Assembly (NCBI RefSeq): GCF_016862575.1
Contig: NZ_BONF01000021.1
Location: 1-41,281 of the forward strand
DNA: 41,281 nucleotides
Direction of reading: 5' to 3'
From: Catellatospora bangladeshensis
GTDB taxonomy: Bacteria; Actinomycetota; Actinomycetes; Mycobacteriales; Micromonosporaceae
The position numbers were made by a program, and so were the translations under genes. The notes below the pieces were generated by a model that did no database searches, was not told the origin of the DNA, and saw nothing but the letters and a program-made list of their open reading frames with translations. Within the stretch, counting starts at the first letter, position 1. Each line of letters starts with the position of its first letter. This document shows positions 8,470 through 16,665 of the stretch, piece after piece.

Positions 8470-9741
8470 TCAGGCCGGGGCCAGCTCGACCGCGCCGAAC
8501 GCCGGTTTGAGGTCGGCGACCCAGAGCGCGTCCGCGTCGAACTGCGCGAAGAACGGCCGCCCGACCAGCGCCGGGTCGCGGGCCTGCAGGTAACGCAGCG
8601 CGAAGACCCGCTCCCCCGCGAGCTCCACGATGCCGTCGATGCAGATCTTGCCGGGCGACGCCGAGGCGACCGGCCCCCGCGCGGTCCGGGCCAGTCCGGG
8701 GACCTGCGCGAACGCGTCCCGGTAGATCTCGTACGCGCGCGCCAGCGGCACCCCGAAGTAGTGCTGCGGCCCGGTGTCACGTTCGATGAACAGGTAGTAC
8801 GGGATCATGCCCAGCCGGGTCGTCTCCCGCCACAGCTGCGCCCATACGGCGGCGTCGTCGTTGACGCCGCGGATGACCGGCGCCTGGCAGCGGATGACCG
8901 CGCCCGTGGCGAGGATCCGGCTGATCGCCTGGCGGGTGACCCGGGGAGCGAGTTCACGCGGATGCGAGAAGTGCGCCATGACCGCCAGGTGGCGGCCGGC
9001 TGCCGTCACCTGCTCGAACAGCCGCAGCAGGTCGTCGGCGTCCGGGTCGCCGCTGAAGCGCTGCGGCCAGTAGGCCAGTGCCTTGGTGCCGATGCGGATC
9101 GCCTCGATCGAGGGGATGCGCAGCAGCGGCTCCAGATGGCGCCGCAGCACCTCGGCGCTCATCACGAGCGGATCACCGCCGGTGATGAGCACGTTGGTGA
9201 CCTCCGGGTGGGCGCGCAGGTAGGCGACGACCGAGTCCATGTCGTCGGTGGCGATGCGCAGGTCCGGCTCGCCGACGAACTGCGGCCAGCGGAAGCAGTA
9301 GGTGCAGTAGGCGTGGCAGGTCTGTCCCTGGCGCGGGAACAGCAGCACCGTCTCGCGGTACTTGTGCTGCAGCCCGCGCAGGCGGCGGCCCTGGAAGACG
9401 GGCTCGTTGAGGTCGGTCTGGTTGGCCGGGTGCGGGTTGAGACGCGAGCGGATCTCGTTGGCGGCGGCGCGCAGGTGCTGCTCGGGCGCTCCGTCGCGCA
9501 GCAGGCCGGTCATCCGGGCGAGGTCGGGGGCGGCCAGCATGCCGGGTTGCGGGAAGGTCAGCTGGAAGATCGGGTCCTCGGGCACGCGATCCCAGTCGAT
9601 CAGCTCGTTGATCACGTGATCGTTGACCCGGAACGGCAGCACGGCGGCGACGCCGAGGCGCTGCCGTCGGTCCTCCTCGTCGAGGCCGGTGCGCTCCTTC
9701 AGCAGCGGGTCCAGCTGCCTGCTCGTGAGCGCACGGAACAT
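8470..9741 (-). CDS. KamA-family radical SAM protein (lysine 2,3-aminomutase-like)
   Basis: 423 residues. The [4Fe-4S]-binding motif CxxxCxxC is intact (Cys142, Cys146, Cys149, in TCHAYCTYCFRWPQF). The SAM-contact GGDP motif is in TNVLITGGDPLVMS, and the barrel end CQAPVIRGVNDD matches the LLRGVNDD of aminomutases. A PGK motif (SASPGKICIDG) near the C-terminus is a candidate PLP-lysine site, but the usual Gly-rich PGGGGK is reduced. Known relatives move an amino group of lysine using SAM and PLP; substrate here is unproven. The start is 5 nt after the stop of the upstream membrane gene, so the genes are co-transcribed and likely coupled. No AblB-type acetyltransferase or EF-P modification gene is adjacent, so the usual beta-lysine roles are not supported by context. 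Confidence 0.85.
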   Translation of the reverse strand: MFRALTSRQLDPLLKERTGLDEEDRRQRLGVAAVLPFRVNDHVINELIDWDRVPEDPIFQLTFPQPGMLAAPDLARMTGLLRDGAPEQHLRAAANEIRSRLNPHPANQTDLNEPVFQGRRLRGLQHKYRETVLLFPRQGQTCHAYCTYCFRWPQFVGEPDLRIATDDMDSVVAYLRAHPEVTNVLITGGDPLVMSAEVLRRHLEPLLRIPSIEAIRIGTKALAYWPQRFSGDPDADDLLRLFEQVTAAGRHLAVMAHFSHPRELAPRVTRQAISRILATGAVIRCQAPVIRGVNDDAAVWAQLWRETTRLGMIPYYLFIERDTGPQHYFGVPLARAYEIYRDAFAQVPGLARTARGPVASASPGKICIDGIVELAGERVFALRYLQARDPALVGRPFFAQFDADALWVADLKPAFGAVELAPA

Positions 9742-9746
9742 GCCGG

Positions 9747-10811
9747 TTATGTCGGGTCACTCCTCGTAGGCGGGTGATCCGGCACGAGCCGGATGAACGC
9801 CGCACCTGGTCGTTCATATTTCGCAAGGAAGTTCGCGTTGAGGTCCGACATCACATCGGACTCCTCCGCCACGATATGCAATGCGTACACCTGAGACGGT
9901 ACTTTCCCCAGGCGAGCCGTGATCGTGCCGTCTCGGTGCCGGGCCAGGTGCGCGATGATGCGCGGGTCGGCGATGTAATGCTCGTCATCGAGCACGACGA
10001 ACCTGGCGACGTAGTCCCGTGATCCGGTCCCGTCCATCAGGGTGATGTGCAGCGCGACGTGGTCCTCGATGGGCGTGCCGTGGCGCCACAGGTCGTCGAA
10101 GCGCTCCCCCACGAAGGTGCCCAGCGGCGACTCGCTCGACACCTCGAGCTGCGCGGTGTCACCCGAAAGGCGGCCCAGCGGCAGGAACGAGACCAGCATG
10201 CGGCTGTCCCACCGGTAGATCGTCACCGACGCCGACGCGGCGTAGAGCCGGACCTCGAAGTGCTGGCGCAGCTCCGGGTCCAGACCCTGGCGGTACGCCT
10301 CGAGCCGGCGGATGTTGCGCAGGATCTCCAGGCGCACGTCGCTGTGCCCCTGCAGTTCCTCCGTGCGCTGCTCGGCGGCGAGGGAGTCGGGGTCCATGAG
10401 CAGCACCTGGATGGGCACGCGGCGGCGCAGCAGCGCCGTGGCGGCGCGGAAGAAGCGCTGGTCCACGGGGCGGGAGAACAGGCCGGAGAAGGTGTCGAGC
10501 ACACGGACCAGCGTCCGCGCGCCGGTGACCCGGTCGGTGTACCAGTCGTAGTCCAGGCGCCGGTGCTCGTGCACCCGTCCCTGCTGCGCCCGGCGCACGA
10601 TCGGCGTGACCGCGAAGAAGATCACGATCGCGCCGACGAGCTCGGCGCCCATGTTCAGCGCGAGGTTCTCGGCGTACTGCGGTATCCCGCGTGCCGCGTG
10701 CAGCAGCGCCAGGGATAGCAGGGAGAGCCCGGCCAGCACGGCCAGCGTCTTGGGCCGCAGCGTCTGCGCAAGGAAGACCCGCACGGCGCGGCCGATCCGT
10801 CCCAGGAACAT
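9747..10811 (-). CDS. Two-TM membrane protein with PLD-like (probably non-catalytic) cytoplasmic domain
   Basis: 354 residues, first gene of the KamA operon. Two hydrophobic helices near the N-terminus (about 22-40 and 52-70), with a positively charged start, place the large C-terminal domain in the cytoplasm. That domain contains VLLMDPDS (136-143) and a later SVTIYRWDSRMLVSFLPLGR segment, a pattern I associate with phospholipase-D-like folds. No HxKxxxxD motif is visible, so catalytic activity is doubtful. The C-terminal part (about 235-340) has two DG-rich strand segments of unknown fold. A membrane-tethered sensor or scaffold for the following radical SAM enzyme is possible. The fold call is a pattern impression, not a search result. 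Confidence 0.65.
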   Translation of the reverse strand: MFLGRIGRAVRVFLAQTLRPKTLAVLAGLSLLSLALLHAARGIPQYAENLALNMGAELVGAIVIFFAVTPIVRRAQQGRVHEHRRLDYDWYTDRVTGARTLVRVLDTFSGLFSRPVDQRFFRAATALLRRRVPIQVLLMDPDSLAAEQRTEELQGHSDVRLEILRNIRRLEAYRQGLDPELRQHFEVRLYAASASVTIYRWDSRMLVSFLPLGRLSGDTAQLEVSSESPLGTFVGERFDDLWRHGTPIEDHVALHITLMDGTGSRDYVARFVVLDDEHYIADPRIIAHLARHRDGTITARLGKVPSQVYALHIVAEESDVMSDLNANFLAKYERPGAAFIRLVPDHPPTRSDPT

Positions 10812-11131
10812 GTGACCGCACCGACCTCCCCGACAGCGTCACTGCACAGTATCGGGACCCTCCACATCGCACCATAGCGTGCGCCACCCGTCGCAGTGCG
10901 TCAATGCATCCAGGTCGCGCTCGATGTCCGTAACTCGGGATGCCTCCACTCGCCGGCACACGGTAGCCGAAAGCCGCCCGCTCGGCGGCGGGCACCGGGC
11001 GAGCGCCGCCCTGTCACCCGCCGGTGTCCTGCGCTTCGCGCGTTACACGTACCGTGTCCCGTCTCCAGCCGCTATGTTGACCAGGCCCGGCGGCTCAGCC
11101 GCGACGACCGCGCAGAAACGAGTGACCGCCC
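10812..11131. other. 320-bp divergent spacer
   Basis: This separates the KamA operon (minus) from the desaturase (plus). Both promoters should lie here. I see no clear -35/-10 pair with correct spacing and no long repeat. Open frames across it look like GC-rich noise. Confidence 0.5.
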
Positions 11132-12112
11132 GTGGACATGACCCTGGCAGACCCGCAGACCGGGACCGGCGACCGAGCACCCAAACCGATCATGGCCGGT
11201 GCCCGCCGGCCCGCCGCTCACGCCGCCGTCTACGCGTTCGTGCTCGTGCCGCTGCTGGCCCTGGCCGCGGCCGTGCCGCTCGCCTGGGGCTGGGGGCTGA
11301 CCTGGACCGACGTCGCCCTGACCGCCGCGATGTACACGATGACGTGCCTGGGCGTCACCGTCGGGTTCCACCGCTACTTCACCCACGGCGCGTTCAAGGC
11401 CGGCCGGATCATGCGGATCACGCTCGCCGTGGCGGGCACGCTGGCGGTACAGGGGCCGATCCTGCACTGGGTCGCCGACCACCGGCGTCACCACGCGTTC
11501 AGCGACCGCGAGGGAGACCCGCACTCGCCGTGGGCGTACGGCACGTCACCGGCCGCGCTGGCCCGCGGCTTCTGGCACGCCCACCTCGGCTGGGTGCTGG
11601 ACCCGAAGCTGACCAACCAGGAGCGGTTCGCACCCGACCTGCTCGCCGACCGGGACATGCGGCTCGTGCACCGCCTGTTCGGGCCGCTGACGATGGTGAC
11701 GCTGGCCGTCCCGGCGCTGGTCGGCGGTCTGGTGACCTGGTCGTGGTGGGGTGCGGTCACCGCGTTCTTCTGGGCGGGTCTGGTCCGGGTCGCGCTGCTG
11801 CATCACGTGACCTGGTCGGTGAACTCGGTCTGCCACATCTGGGGGGACCGGCCGTTCGCGTCCCGGGACCGGTCGGCCAACTTCTGGCCGCTGGCCATCC
11901 TGAGTATGGGCGAGTCCTGGCACAACCTGCACCACGCCGACCCGACCAGCGCCCGGCACGGTGTCCGCCGCGGCGAGATCGACGTCTCCGCGCGCCTCAT
12001 CTGGGTGTTCGAGAAGCTGGGCTGGGTGCACAGCGTCCGCTGGCCCACCCCGGAACGGCTCGCCCGGCTGGCCGCGTCCGCACCGGCCACCGGCGGCACG
12101 CCGCCCGCGTGA
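11132..12112 (+). CDS. Acyl-CoA / fatty-acid delta-9-type desaturase
   Basis: 326 residues; integral-membrane di-iron desaturase that places a double bond in acyl chains and so adjusts membrane fluidity. The three His boxes are intact: HRYFTH (80-85), HRRHH (117-121, followed by AFSDREGDPHSP) and HNLHH (264-268). Hydrophobic helices surround them (about 32-52, 60-78, 95-110, 185-200, 205-225). The start is GTG at 11132; ATG at 11138 is an equal alternative, as neither has a strong ribosome site. It stands alone between a divergent operon and a convergent peptidase gene, and a shared hairpin ends both. No fused cytochrome b5 or ferredoxin domain is present, so the electron donor is encoded elsewhere. 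Position of the double bond is inferred from the family. Confidence 0.9.
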   Translation: MDMTLADPQTGTGDRAPKPIMAGARRPAAHAAVYAFVLVPLLALAAAVPLAWGWGLTWTDVALTAAMYTMTCLGVTVGFHRYFTHGAFKAGRIMRITLAVAGTLAVQGPILHWVADHRRHHAFSDREGDPHSPWAYGTSPAALARGFWHAHLGWVLDPKLTNQERFAPDLLADRDMRLVHRLFGPLTMVTLAVPALVGGLVTWSWWGAVTAFFWAGLVRVALLHHVTWSVNSVCHIWGDRPFASRDRSANFWPLAILSMGESWHNLHHADPTSARHGVRRGEIDVSARLIWVFEKLGWVHSVRWPTPERLARLAASAPATGGTPPA

Positions 12113-12158
12113 CGCCGGCGGATCGAGGACGCTCGCGCCCCTGCTCATAGCGCGGCCC

Positions 12159-12193
12159 GTGGCGGGGAGCTTCTCCGGGAGGCTCCCCGCCAC
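12159..12193. terminator. Bidirectional terminator between desaturase and M23 peptidase
   Basis: A perfect 12-bp stem (GTGGCGGGGAGC at 12159-12170 with its complement at 12182-12193) and 11-nt loop lie between two convergent stops. It can act for both transcripts. Confidence 0.8.
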
Positions 12194-12198
12194 CGACA

Positions 12199-13509
12199 TC
12201 ACGCGGCGTAGATGAGCTTGACGCCGCCGTTGCTCAGCACCGCCGCCGTGGAGCCGCGGACGCCGGAGTTGAGGTTGCGCCAACCGTTGTAGCTGCTCGC
12301 CTCGAACACGTAGTTGCCGCTCGTGGTGTAGATCAGCTTCTCGCCGGCCAGGTTCAGCGCGGCGATCGAGCCGCCGCCCACCCCGGAGATGCCGGTCCAC
12401 ACGTTCGCCCAGCCCGCGTTGCTGGCCGCCTCGTACACCGAGCCGCCGTTGAGCACGTAGAGGATCTTCGTGGTGCCCAGCGTGATCGCGGCCACGGCCT
12501 GGCCGGGCACGCCGGTGTTCAGGTTGCGCCAGCCGTTGGCGCTGTGCGCCTCGTGCACGTATCCGCCGACGATGCTGTAGACGTATTTGACCCCGCCGAG
12601 CGCGATCGCCGCGATCGAGGAGGTGCCCACGCCGCCGATCCCGCTGTTGAGGTTGCGCCAGCCGTTGTTGCTGCTCGCCTCGTGCACGTAGCCGCCGACG
12701 ACGCTGTAGATCAGCTTCTCGCCGTTGAGGTTGAGCGCGGCCAGCGCCGTGCCCTGCGCGCCCTGGATCCCCGTGGACATGTTGCGCCAGCCCGTGCTGC
12801 TGGCCGCCTCGAAGATCTGGCCGCCGTTCGACGAGTAGATGATCTTCGTGCCGCTCACGTTGATCACGGCGAGCCCGCTGGCCATGACCGCGCCGCCGCT
12901 GCCCGAGACCGGCAGCGCCCGCCACCCGGCGTTGCTGGCCGCCTCGTACACCTGCCGCCCACCCGGATTGGATCCGATGTAGACCAGCGGGTTCACGTAA
13001 TTGCCGTTGGGGTCGAGCATGTGCCAGTGCAGGTGCGGGCCGGTCGAGCTGCCCGAACCCGGTGCTCCGGCCGCGCCGCCGGAGAGCCCCACGATCGTGC
13101 CCGCGCCGACGTAGGTGTTGTTGGCCAGCGAGAACTGCGACAGGTGCAGGTACTGGCTGCGCCAGCCCTCACCGTGGTGGATGGTGACGGTGTGCCCGGC
13201 ATTGCCGTTGTAGGCGATGTTCTGCACGGTGCCCGCGCCGCAGGCGGGCAGGGCCGTGCCCACACCCATGCCGAAGTCGACACCACCGGCCGAGCCCCGG
13301 GCCAGGTGGCACTCCCAGGAACAGGTGATCGAATAGCCGCCGAACGGGTGGTAGATCGCCGGCGCGGCGTGGGCGGTGCCGGGCAGCGTCAGCACGCCGC
13401 CCACCGACATCGCGCCCGCGCCCAGCACCCCGGCCCGCAGCAGCGCGCGCCGGCTCAGGGTGTCCACCGGCTCGCCGCCGCAGCTGTCGATCGGGGGTTT
13501 CTGTCTCAT
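12199..13509 (-). CDS. Tat-exported M23-family metallopeptidase with C-terminal six-repeat propeller
   Basis: 436 residues; ATG at 13509 with AAGGAG upstream. The N-terminus carries a twin-arginine signal (SRRALLRAGVLGAG, Arg20-Arg21) and cleavage near AHA/AP (48-49). Residues ~50-180 form an M23/LytM peptidase: probable zinc ligands His68 and Asp78 (ECHLARGSAGGVDFG) and the GPHLHWH motif with His159/His161. Such enzymes cut peptide cross-links of peptidoglycan or act as lysins. Residues ~184-436 contain six repeats of 39-46 residues, each with a G-x-[VI]-x-E-A-x-S-x-x-GW core and ending in K-[LI]-I-Y. This is expected to form a six-bladed beta-propeller, possibly a sugar-binding lectin of PLL/tectonin type. 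Likely a secreted wall hydrolase targeted by its propeller; target unknown. Confidence 0.85.
   Translation of the reverse strand: MRQKPPIDSCGGEPVDTLSRRALLRAGVLGAGAMSVGGVLTLPGTAHAAPAIYHPFGGYSITCSWECHLARGSAGGVDFGMGVGTALPACGAGTVQNIAYNGNAGHTVTIHHGEGWRSQYLHLSQFSLANNTYVGAGTIVGLSGGAAGAPGSGSSTGPHLHWHMLDPNGNYVNPLVYIGSNPGGRQVYEAASNAGWRALPVSGSGGAVMASGLAVINVSGTKIIYSSNGGQIFEAASSTGWRNMSTGIQGAQGTALAALNLNGEKLIYSVVGGYVHEASSNNGWRNLNSGIGGVGTSSIAAIALGGVKYVYSIVGGYVHEAHSANGWRNLNTGVPGQAVAAITLGTTKILYVLNGGSVYEAASNAGWANVWTGISGVGGGSIAALNLAGEKLIYTTSGNYVFEASSYNGWRNLNSGVRGSTAAVLSNGGVKLIYAA
12202..12960 (-). repeat. Six tandem ~43-residue propeller repeats inside the M23 gene
   Basis: The repeats correspond to residues ~184-436. 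GW motifs occur in the segments AGWRALP, TGWRNMS, NGWRNLN (three times) and AGWANVW. DNA-level similarity is visible in the recurring TTGCGCCAGCCGTTG stretch, suggesting recent internal duplication or conversion. Confidence 0.75.
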
Positions 13510-13721
13510 GCTCGCTCCTTGTTCGGTGGTCGCGTCCGCCGCCGCGGCCGCCTGACGGCAACGGCAGCCGCCGCGGGCGACGGGCGCCCCGGCACGGTGG
13601 GTATGCGCAGGGAAGGTGCGAAGGACCGGCGTCCCGCGCGGTCGCTCACATCCGGATGGATGAATGTGTCCTCATCGTGGGCCATCCGGCCACACGGCAG
13701 CACATCCGATCGTCATACACC

Positions 13722-16568
13722 TCAGGCGCCGTCGAGCCGGGCGAGCCGTTCGCGGACCTCGCGGGCGTCGGGATGGCCCAGTTCGTCGAGCTTGGACAGC
13801 GACAGCCGCCACGCCTCGGCGGCGGCGCGCAGGTCACCCGCCGCATGGTGCGTGTCGCCCAGGTGCGTCAGCGTGATCGTCTCGTAGTACGGGTCGGCCA
13901 GCCGCCGCAGCACCACCAGCGCCTGCCGGTAGTGCACGACCGCACGCCGGTGATCACCCCGGCGGTGGTGCGCGAACCCGAGACTGTCCAGCGCGTTGGC
14001 CAGACCCTCCCGGTCGGCCAGCGCCCGGTGCACGGCGACCGCCTGCTCGCAGTGTTCGACGGCCTCGGCGTACTGGCCGAGCTGCGCGTGCAGCCAGCCG
14101 ATGCTGTTGAGCGCCTGGCCCTGCCCGATACGGTGCTCGGCGCGCTTGAACCGGTCCAGGGCCTGCTGGGCGTCGGCCAGCGCGGCGAGCCGGTCGCCCT
14201 GTCCCTCGTGGACCAGGCTCATCCGCAGGTGCGTGTACGCCTGGCCGACCAGGTCGTCCAGCTCGCCGAACAGCCCGTCGGCGCGGCGCAGGTGCGCGTG
14301 CGCCTCGTCGTAGCGCTTCAGCCTGTTGTAGGCCAGCCCCAGGCTGCCGTGCGCGTGCGCCCGCCCGACCCGGTCGGCGCAGCGCTCGGCGACGGCAAGC
14401 GCCATACGCTGCGTCGCCACCCAGTCGTGCCAGTGCCCCGACCGGTCGAGGAACGTCGACAACGCCGAGGCGAGCTGCCACGCGCGGGCGCCGAGGCTCT
14501 CGTCGGCGGCCGTGTTCAGCGCCGCCACCAGCACCGGGCGCTCCACGGCGAACCAGGCCGACGCCTGCTCGGCGTCGGCGAACGCCGTCACCGCCGTGCC
14601 GGGCTCGGCAGGCACCAGCTCCAGCCGGATCCGATGCGGATAGATCAGCAGCGCCGCGGCGTAGGCGCTGTGCAGGTAGTGGGCGAGCAGCCGCCCCCGC
14701 GCCGCGTGCAGGTCCGGTCCACACTCGGTGTCGCGGGCCAGTTCCGCGGCGTACGCCCGCAGCAGGTCGTGCATGGCGAACCGTCCCGGCAGGTGCTCGG
14801 TGACCAGATGAGCACGGACCAGCTCGGCCAGCAGCGGCCGGACCTCCACCGGCGGCTCCCCCGCCAGGCTCGCCGCGGCGTCCATACCCACGTCCTGGCC
14901 CGGATGCAGGCCCAGCAGCCGGAACAACCGCGCCGCCGGGGAACTCAGCCGCCGGTACGACCAGGAGAACGCGGCCTGCACGTCGCTGGTGAAGTAGTCG
15001 GCGTCCAGGCCCGGCAGGCGCCCGCGTACGGCGGACAGCTCCGCCGACAGCGAGCCGAGCGGGAAGCCCGGGTGGACCGCCGCGCGCGCGGCGACCATGG
15101 CCAGCGCGAGCGGCAGGCGCGCACAGTGGGCCGCGATCTCGTCGGCGGCCCGCGGGTCGGCGTCCACCCTCTGCGCCCCCAGCCGGGCGCTGAGCAGCTC
15201 CCGGGCTTCGGCGGCGGGCAGCACGCCGAGCGTCACCGGGACCGCTCCCTCCCGCGCGACCAGGCCGATCAGCTGGTCGCGGCTGGTGACCAGGACCATT
15301 CCGCCGCGGCCGCCCGGCAGCAGCGGCCGGACCTGCTCCGCGTCGGCGGCGTTGTCGAGCAGCACCAGCATCCGGCGGCCGGCTACCATGCTGCGGTAGA
15401 GCGCCGCCTGCGCGTCCAGGCCCGCGGGCACCCGTTCCGGGGCGGCGCCGAGCGCGTCGAGGAAGCCGCGCAGCGCCTCGCCGGGCTCCATCGGCCTGGC
15501 TCCCGGATGGAACCCACGCAGGTTGACGTACAGCTGCCCGTCGGGGAACGCCGCCGCCGCCCGCTGCGCCCAGTGCACCGCCAGGGCGGTCTTGCCCACC
15601 CCGGCCGTGCCGACCACGACGGCCACCGCCGTGGCGGCCGACCCGGCGCCCGCCGCGAGTTCGTCGAGGCGCGCCAGCTCGGCGGCACGGCCGGCGAATC
15701 CGCGTACGTCGAGCGGCAGCTGCGCAGGCACCAGCACGGCGGCGCGGCGTGCATCCTGATCGGACGGCGTCGGCACCACCACCCGCTGCCGCTCGGCCGG
15801 CGCGTCGAGCGTGTTGTCGCCCAGCAGGATGCGCCGCTCCAGGTCGCGCAGCTCGCGGCCGACGTCCAGGCCGTACTCGCCGGACAGGACCCGGCGGGCG
15901 TTGCGGAACGCGCCCAGCGCGTCGGTGACCCGCCCGCAGCGGTGCAGGGCGATCATCAGCTGCGCGACGAAACGCTGCCGCACCGGGTTCGCGGCGACCG
16001 CGTCGGTGAGCGCAGGCACGATCCCCGCATGGTTGCCGCAGCCGAGCTCCGCGTCGAACAGCTGCTCCAGCACCGTGTCCCGCTGCTCGCCCAGGTAGGC
16101 CCGCGCGGCGGTGGCGAACGCGGCCCGTACCCCGGCCAGCGGCACCGTGCCGCGCCACAGCCCGAGCGCCTCACGCAGCAGAACCGCCGCGTCAGCCGGT
16201 GCCGCCGCCGCGCGGGCCCGGCCGACGAGCTGCTCGAAGACCGCCAGATCGAGCCGCCCGGCGGTGATGCGCAGGGCGTAGCCGGCTGCCTGGCGGTCCA
16301 CTGTGGCCAGCGGCCCGTCCGCGTCGTGCAGGGCCGCGCGCAGCGCCGACACCATGTTCTGCACCTGCACACCGGCGGTGCGCGGGGCGGCCCCGCCCCA
16401 CATCGCCTCGACGATCTCGCCCGTGGCCACGACCCGGTCGGCCCGCAGCATGAGGAAGGCGACCAGGTCGAGCTGCTGCCGGCGGGCGAACCGCACCGGA
16501 CCACCCGCTGCGACGACCTCCACCGGGCCGAGCACGCGGAAGTTGCAACCGTCGCCGTCTGCGATCAT
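13722..16568 (-). CDS. SARP/AfsR-type transcriptional regulator (BTAD + NB-ARC + TPR)
   Basis: 948 residues. The start ATG at 16568 places the usual FRVLGPVEV strand near the N-terminus; there is no clear ribosome site and the frame is open upstream. Residues ~9-100 are the OmpR-like winged helix (RRQQLDLVAFLMLRADRVV, EIVEAMWGGAAPRTA). Residues ~105-250 are the bacterial transcriptional activation domain. Residues ~285-620 are an NB-ARC/STAND ATPase with Walker A GTAGVGKT (320-327), Walker B MLVLLDNA and the LPLALA motif. The rest is tandem TPR. It binds direct repeats near promoters and activates them in response to a signal read by the repeats. It lies 97 nt downstream of two unknown genes on the same strand; no biosynthetic cluster is adjacent, so its targets cannot be named. 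Confidence 0.88.
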   Translation of the reverse strand: MIADGDGCNFRVLGPVEVVAAGGPVRFARRQQLDLVAFLMLRADRVVATGEIVEAMWGGAAPRTAGVQVQNMVSALRAALHDADGPLATVDRQAAGYALRITAGRLDLAVFEQLVGRARAAAAPADAAVLLREALGLWRGTVPLAGVRAAFATAARAYLGEQRDTVLEQLFDAELGCGNHAGIVPALTDAVAANPVRQRFVAQLMIALHRCGRVTDALGAFRNARRVLSGEYGLDVGRELRDLERRILLGDNTLDAPAERQRVVVPTPSDQDARRAAVLVPAQLPLDVRGFAGRAAELARLDELAAGAGSAATAVAVVVGTAGVGKTALAVHWAQRAAAAFPDGQLYVNLRGFHPGARPMEPGEALRGFLDALGAAPERVPAGLDAQAALYRSMVAGRRMLVLLDNAADAEQVRPLLPGGRGGMVLVTSRDQLIGLVAREGAVPVTLGVLPAAEARELLSARLGAQRVDADPRAADEIAAHCARLPLALAMVAARAAVHPGFPLGSLSAELSAVRGRLPGLDADYFTSDVQAAFSWSYRRLSSPAARLFRLLGLHPGQDVGMDAAASLAGEPPVEVRPLLAELVRAHLVTEHLPGRFAMHDLLRAYAAELARDTECGPDLHAARGRLLAHYLHSAYAAALLIYPHRIRLELVPAEPGTAVTAFADAEQASAWFAVERPVLVAALNTAADESLGARAWQLASALSTFLDRSGHWHDWVATQRMALAVAERCADRVGRAHAHGSLGLAYNRLKRYDEAHAHLRRADGLFGELDDLVGQAYTHLRMSLVHEGQGDRLAALADAQQALDRFKRAEHRIGQGQALNSIGWLHAQLGQYAEAVEHCEQAVAVHRALADREGLANALDSLGFAHHRRGDHRRAVVHYRQALVVLRRLADPYYETITLTHLGDTHHAAGDLRAAAEAWRLSLSKLDELGHPDAREVRERLARLDGA

Positions 16569-16665
16569 CGGCGCGATGGTATCCGGGCCCGATGAACCGT
16601 CCCAGCCCGACTTCGCACCGACCATGTTGCCGGCGACGCATGAAGACCGGCCGAGCAGGTCGATA

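Noticed and set aside
13656-16595. 979-codon open frame antisense to the SARP gene
   Set aside because: Composition is Arg/Gln/His-rich noise; the minus strand has clear BTAD, NB-ARC and TPR motifs.
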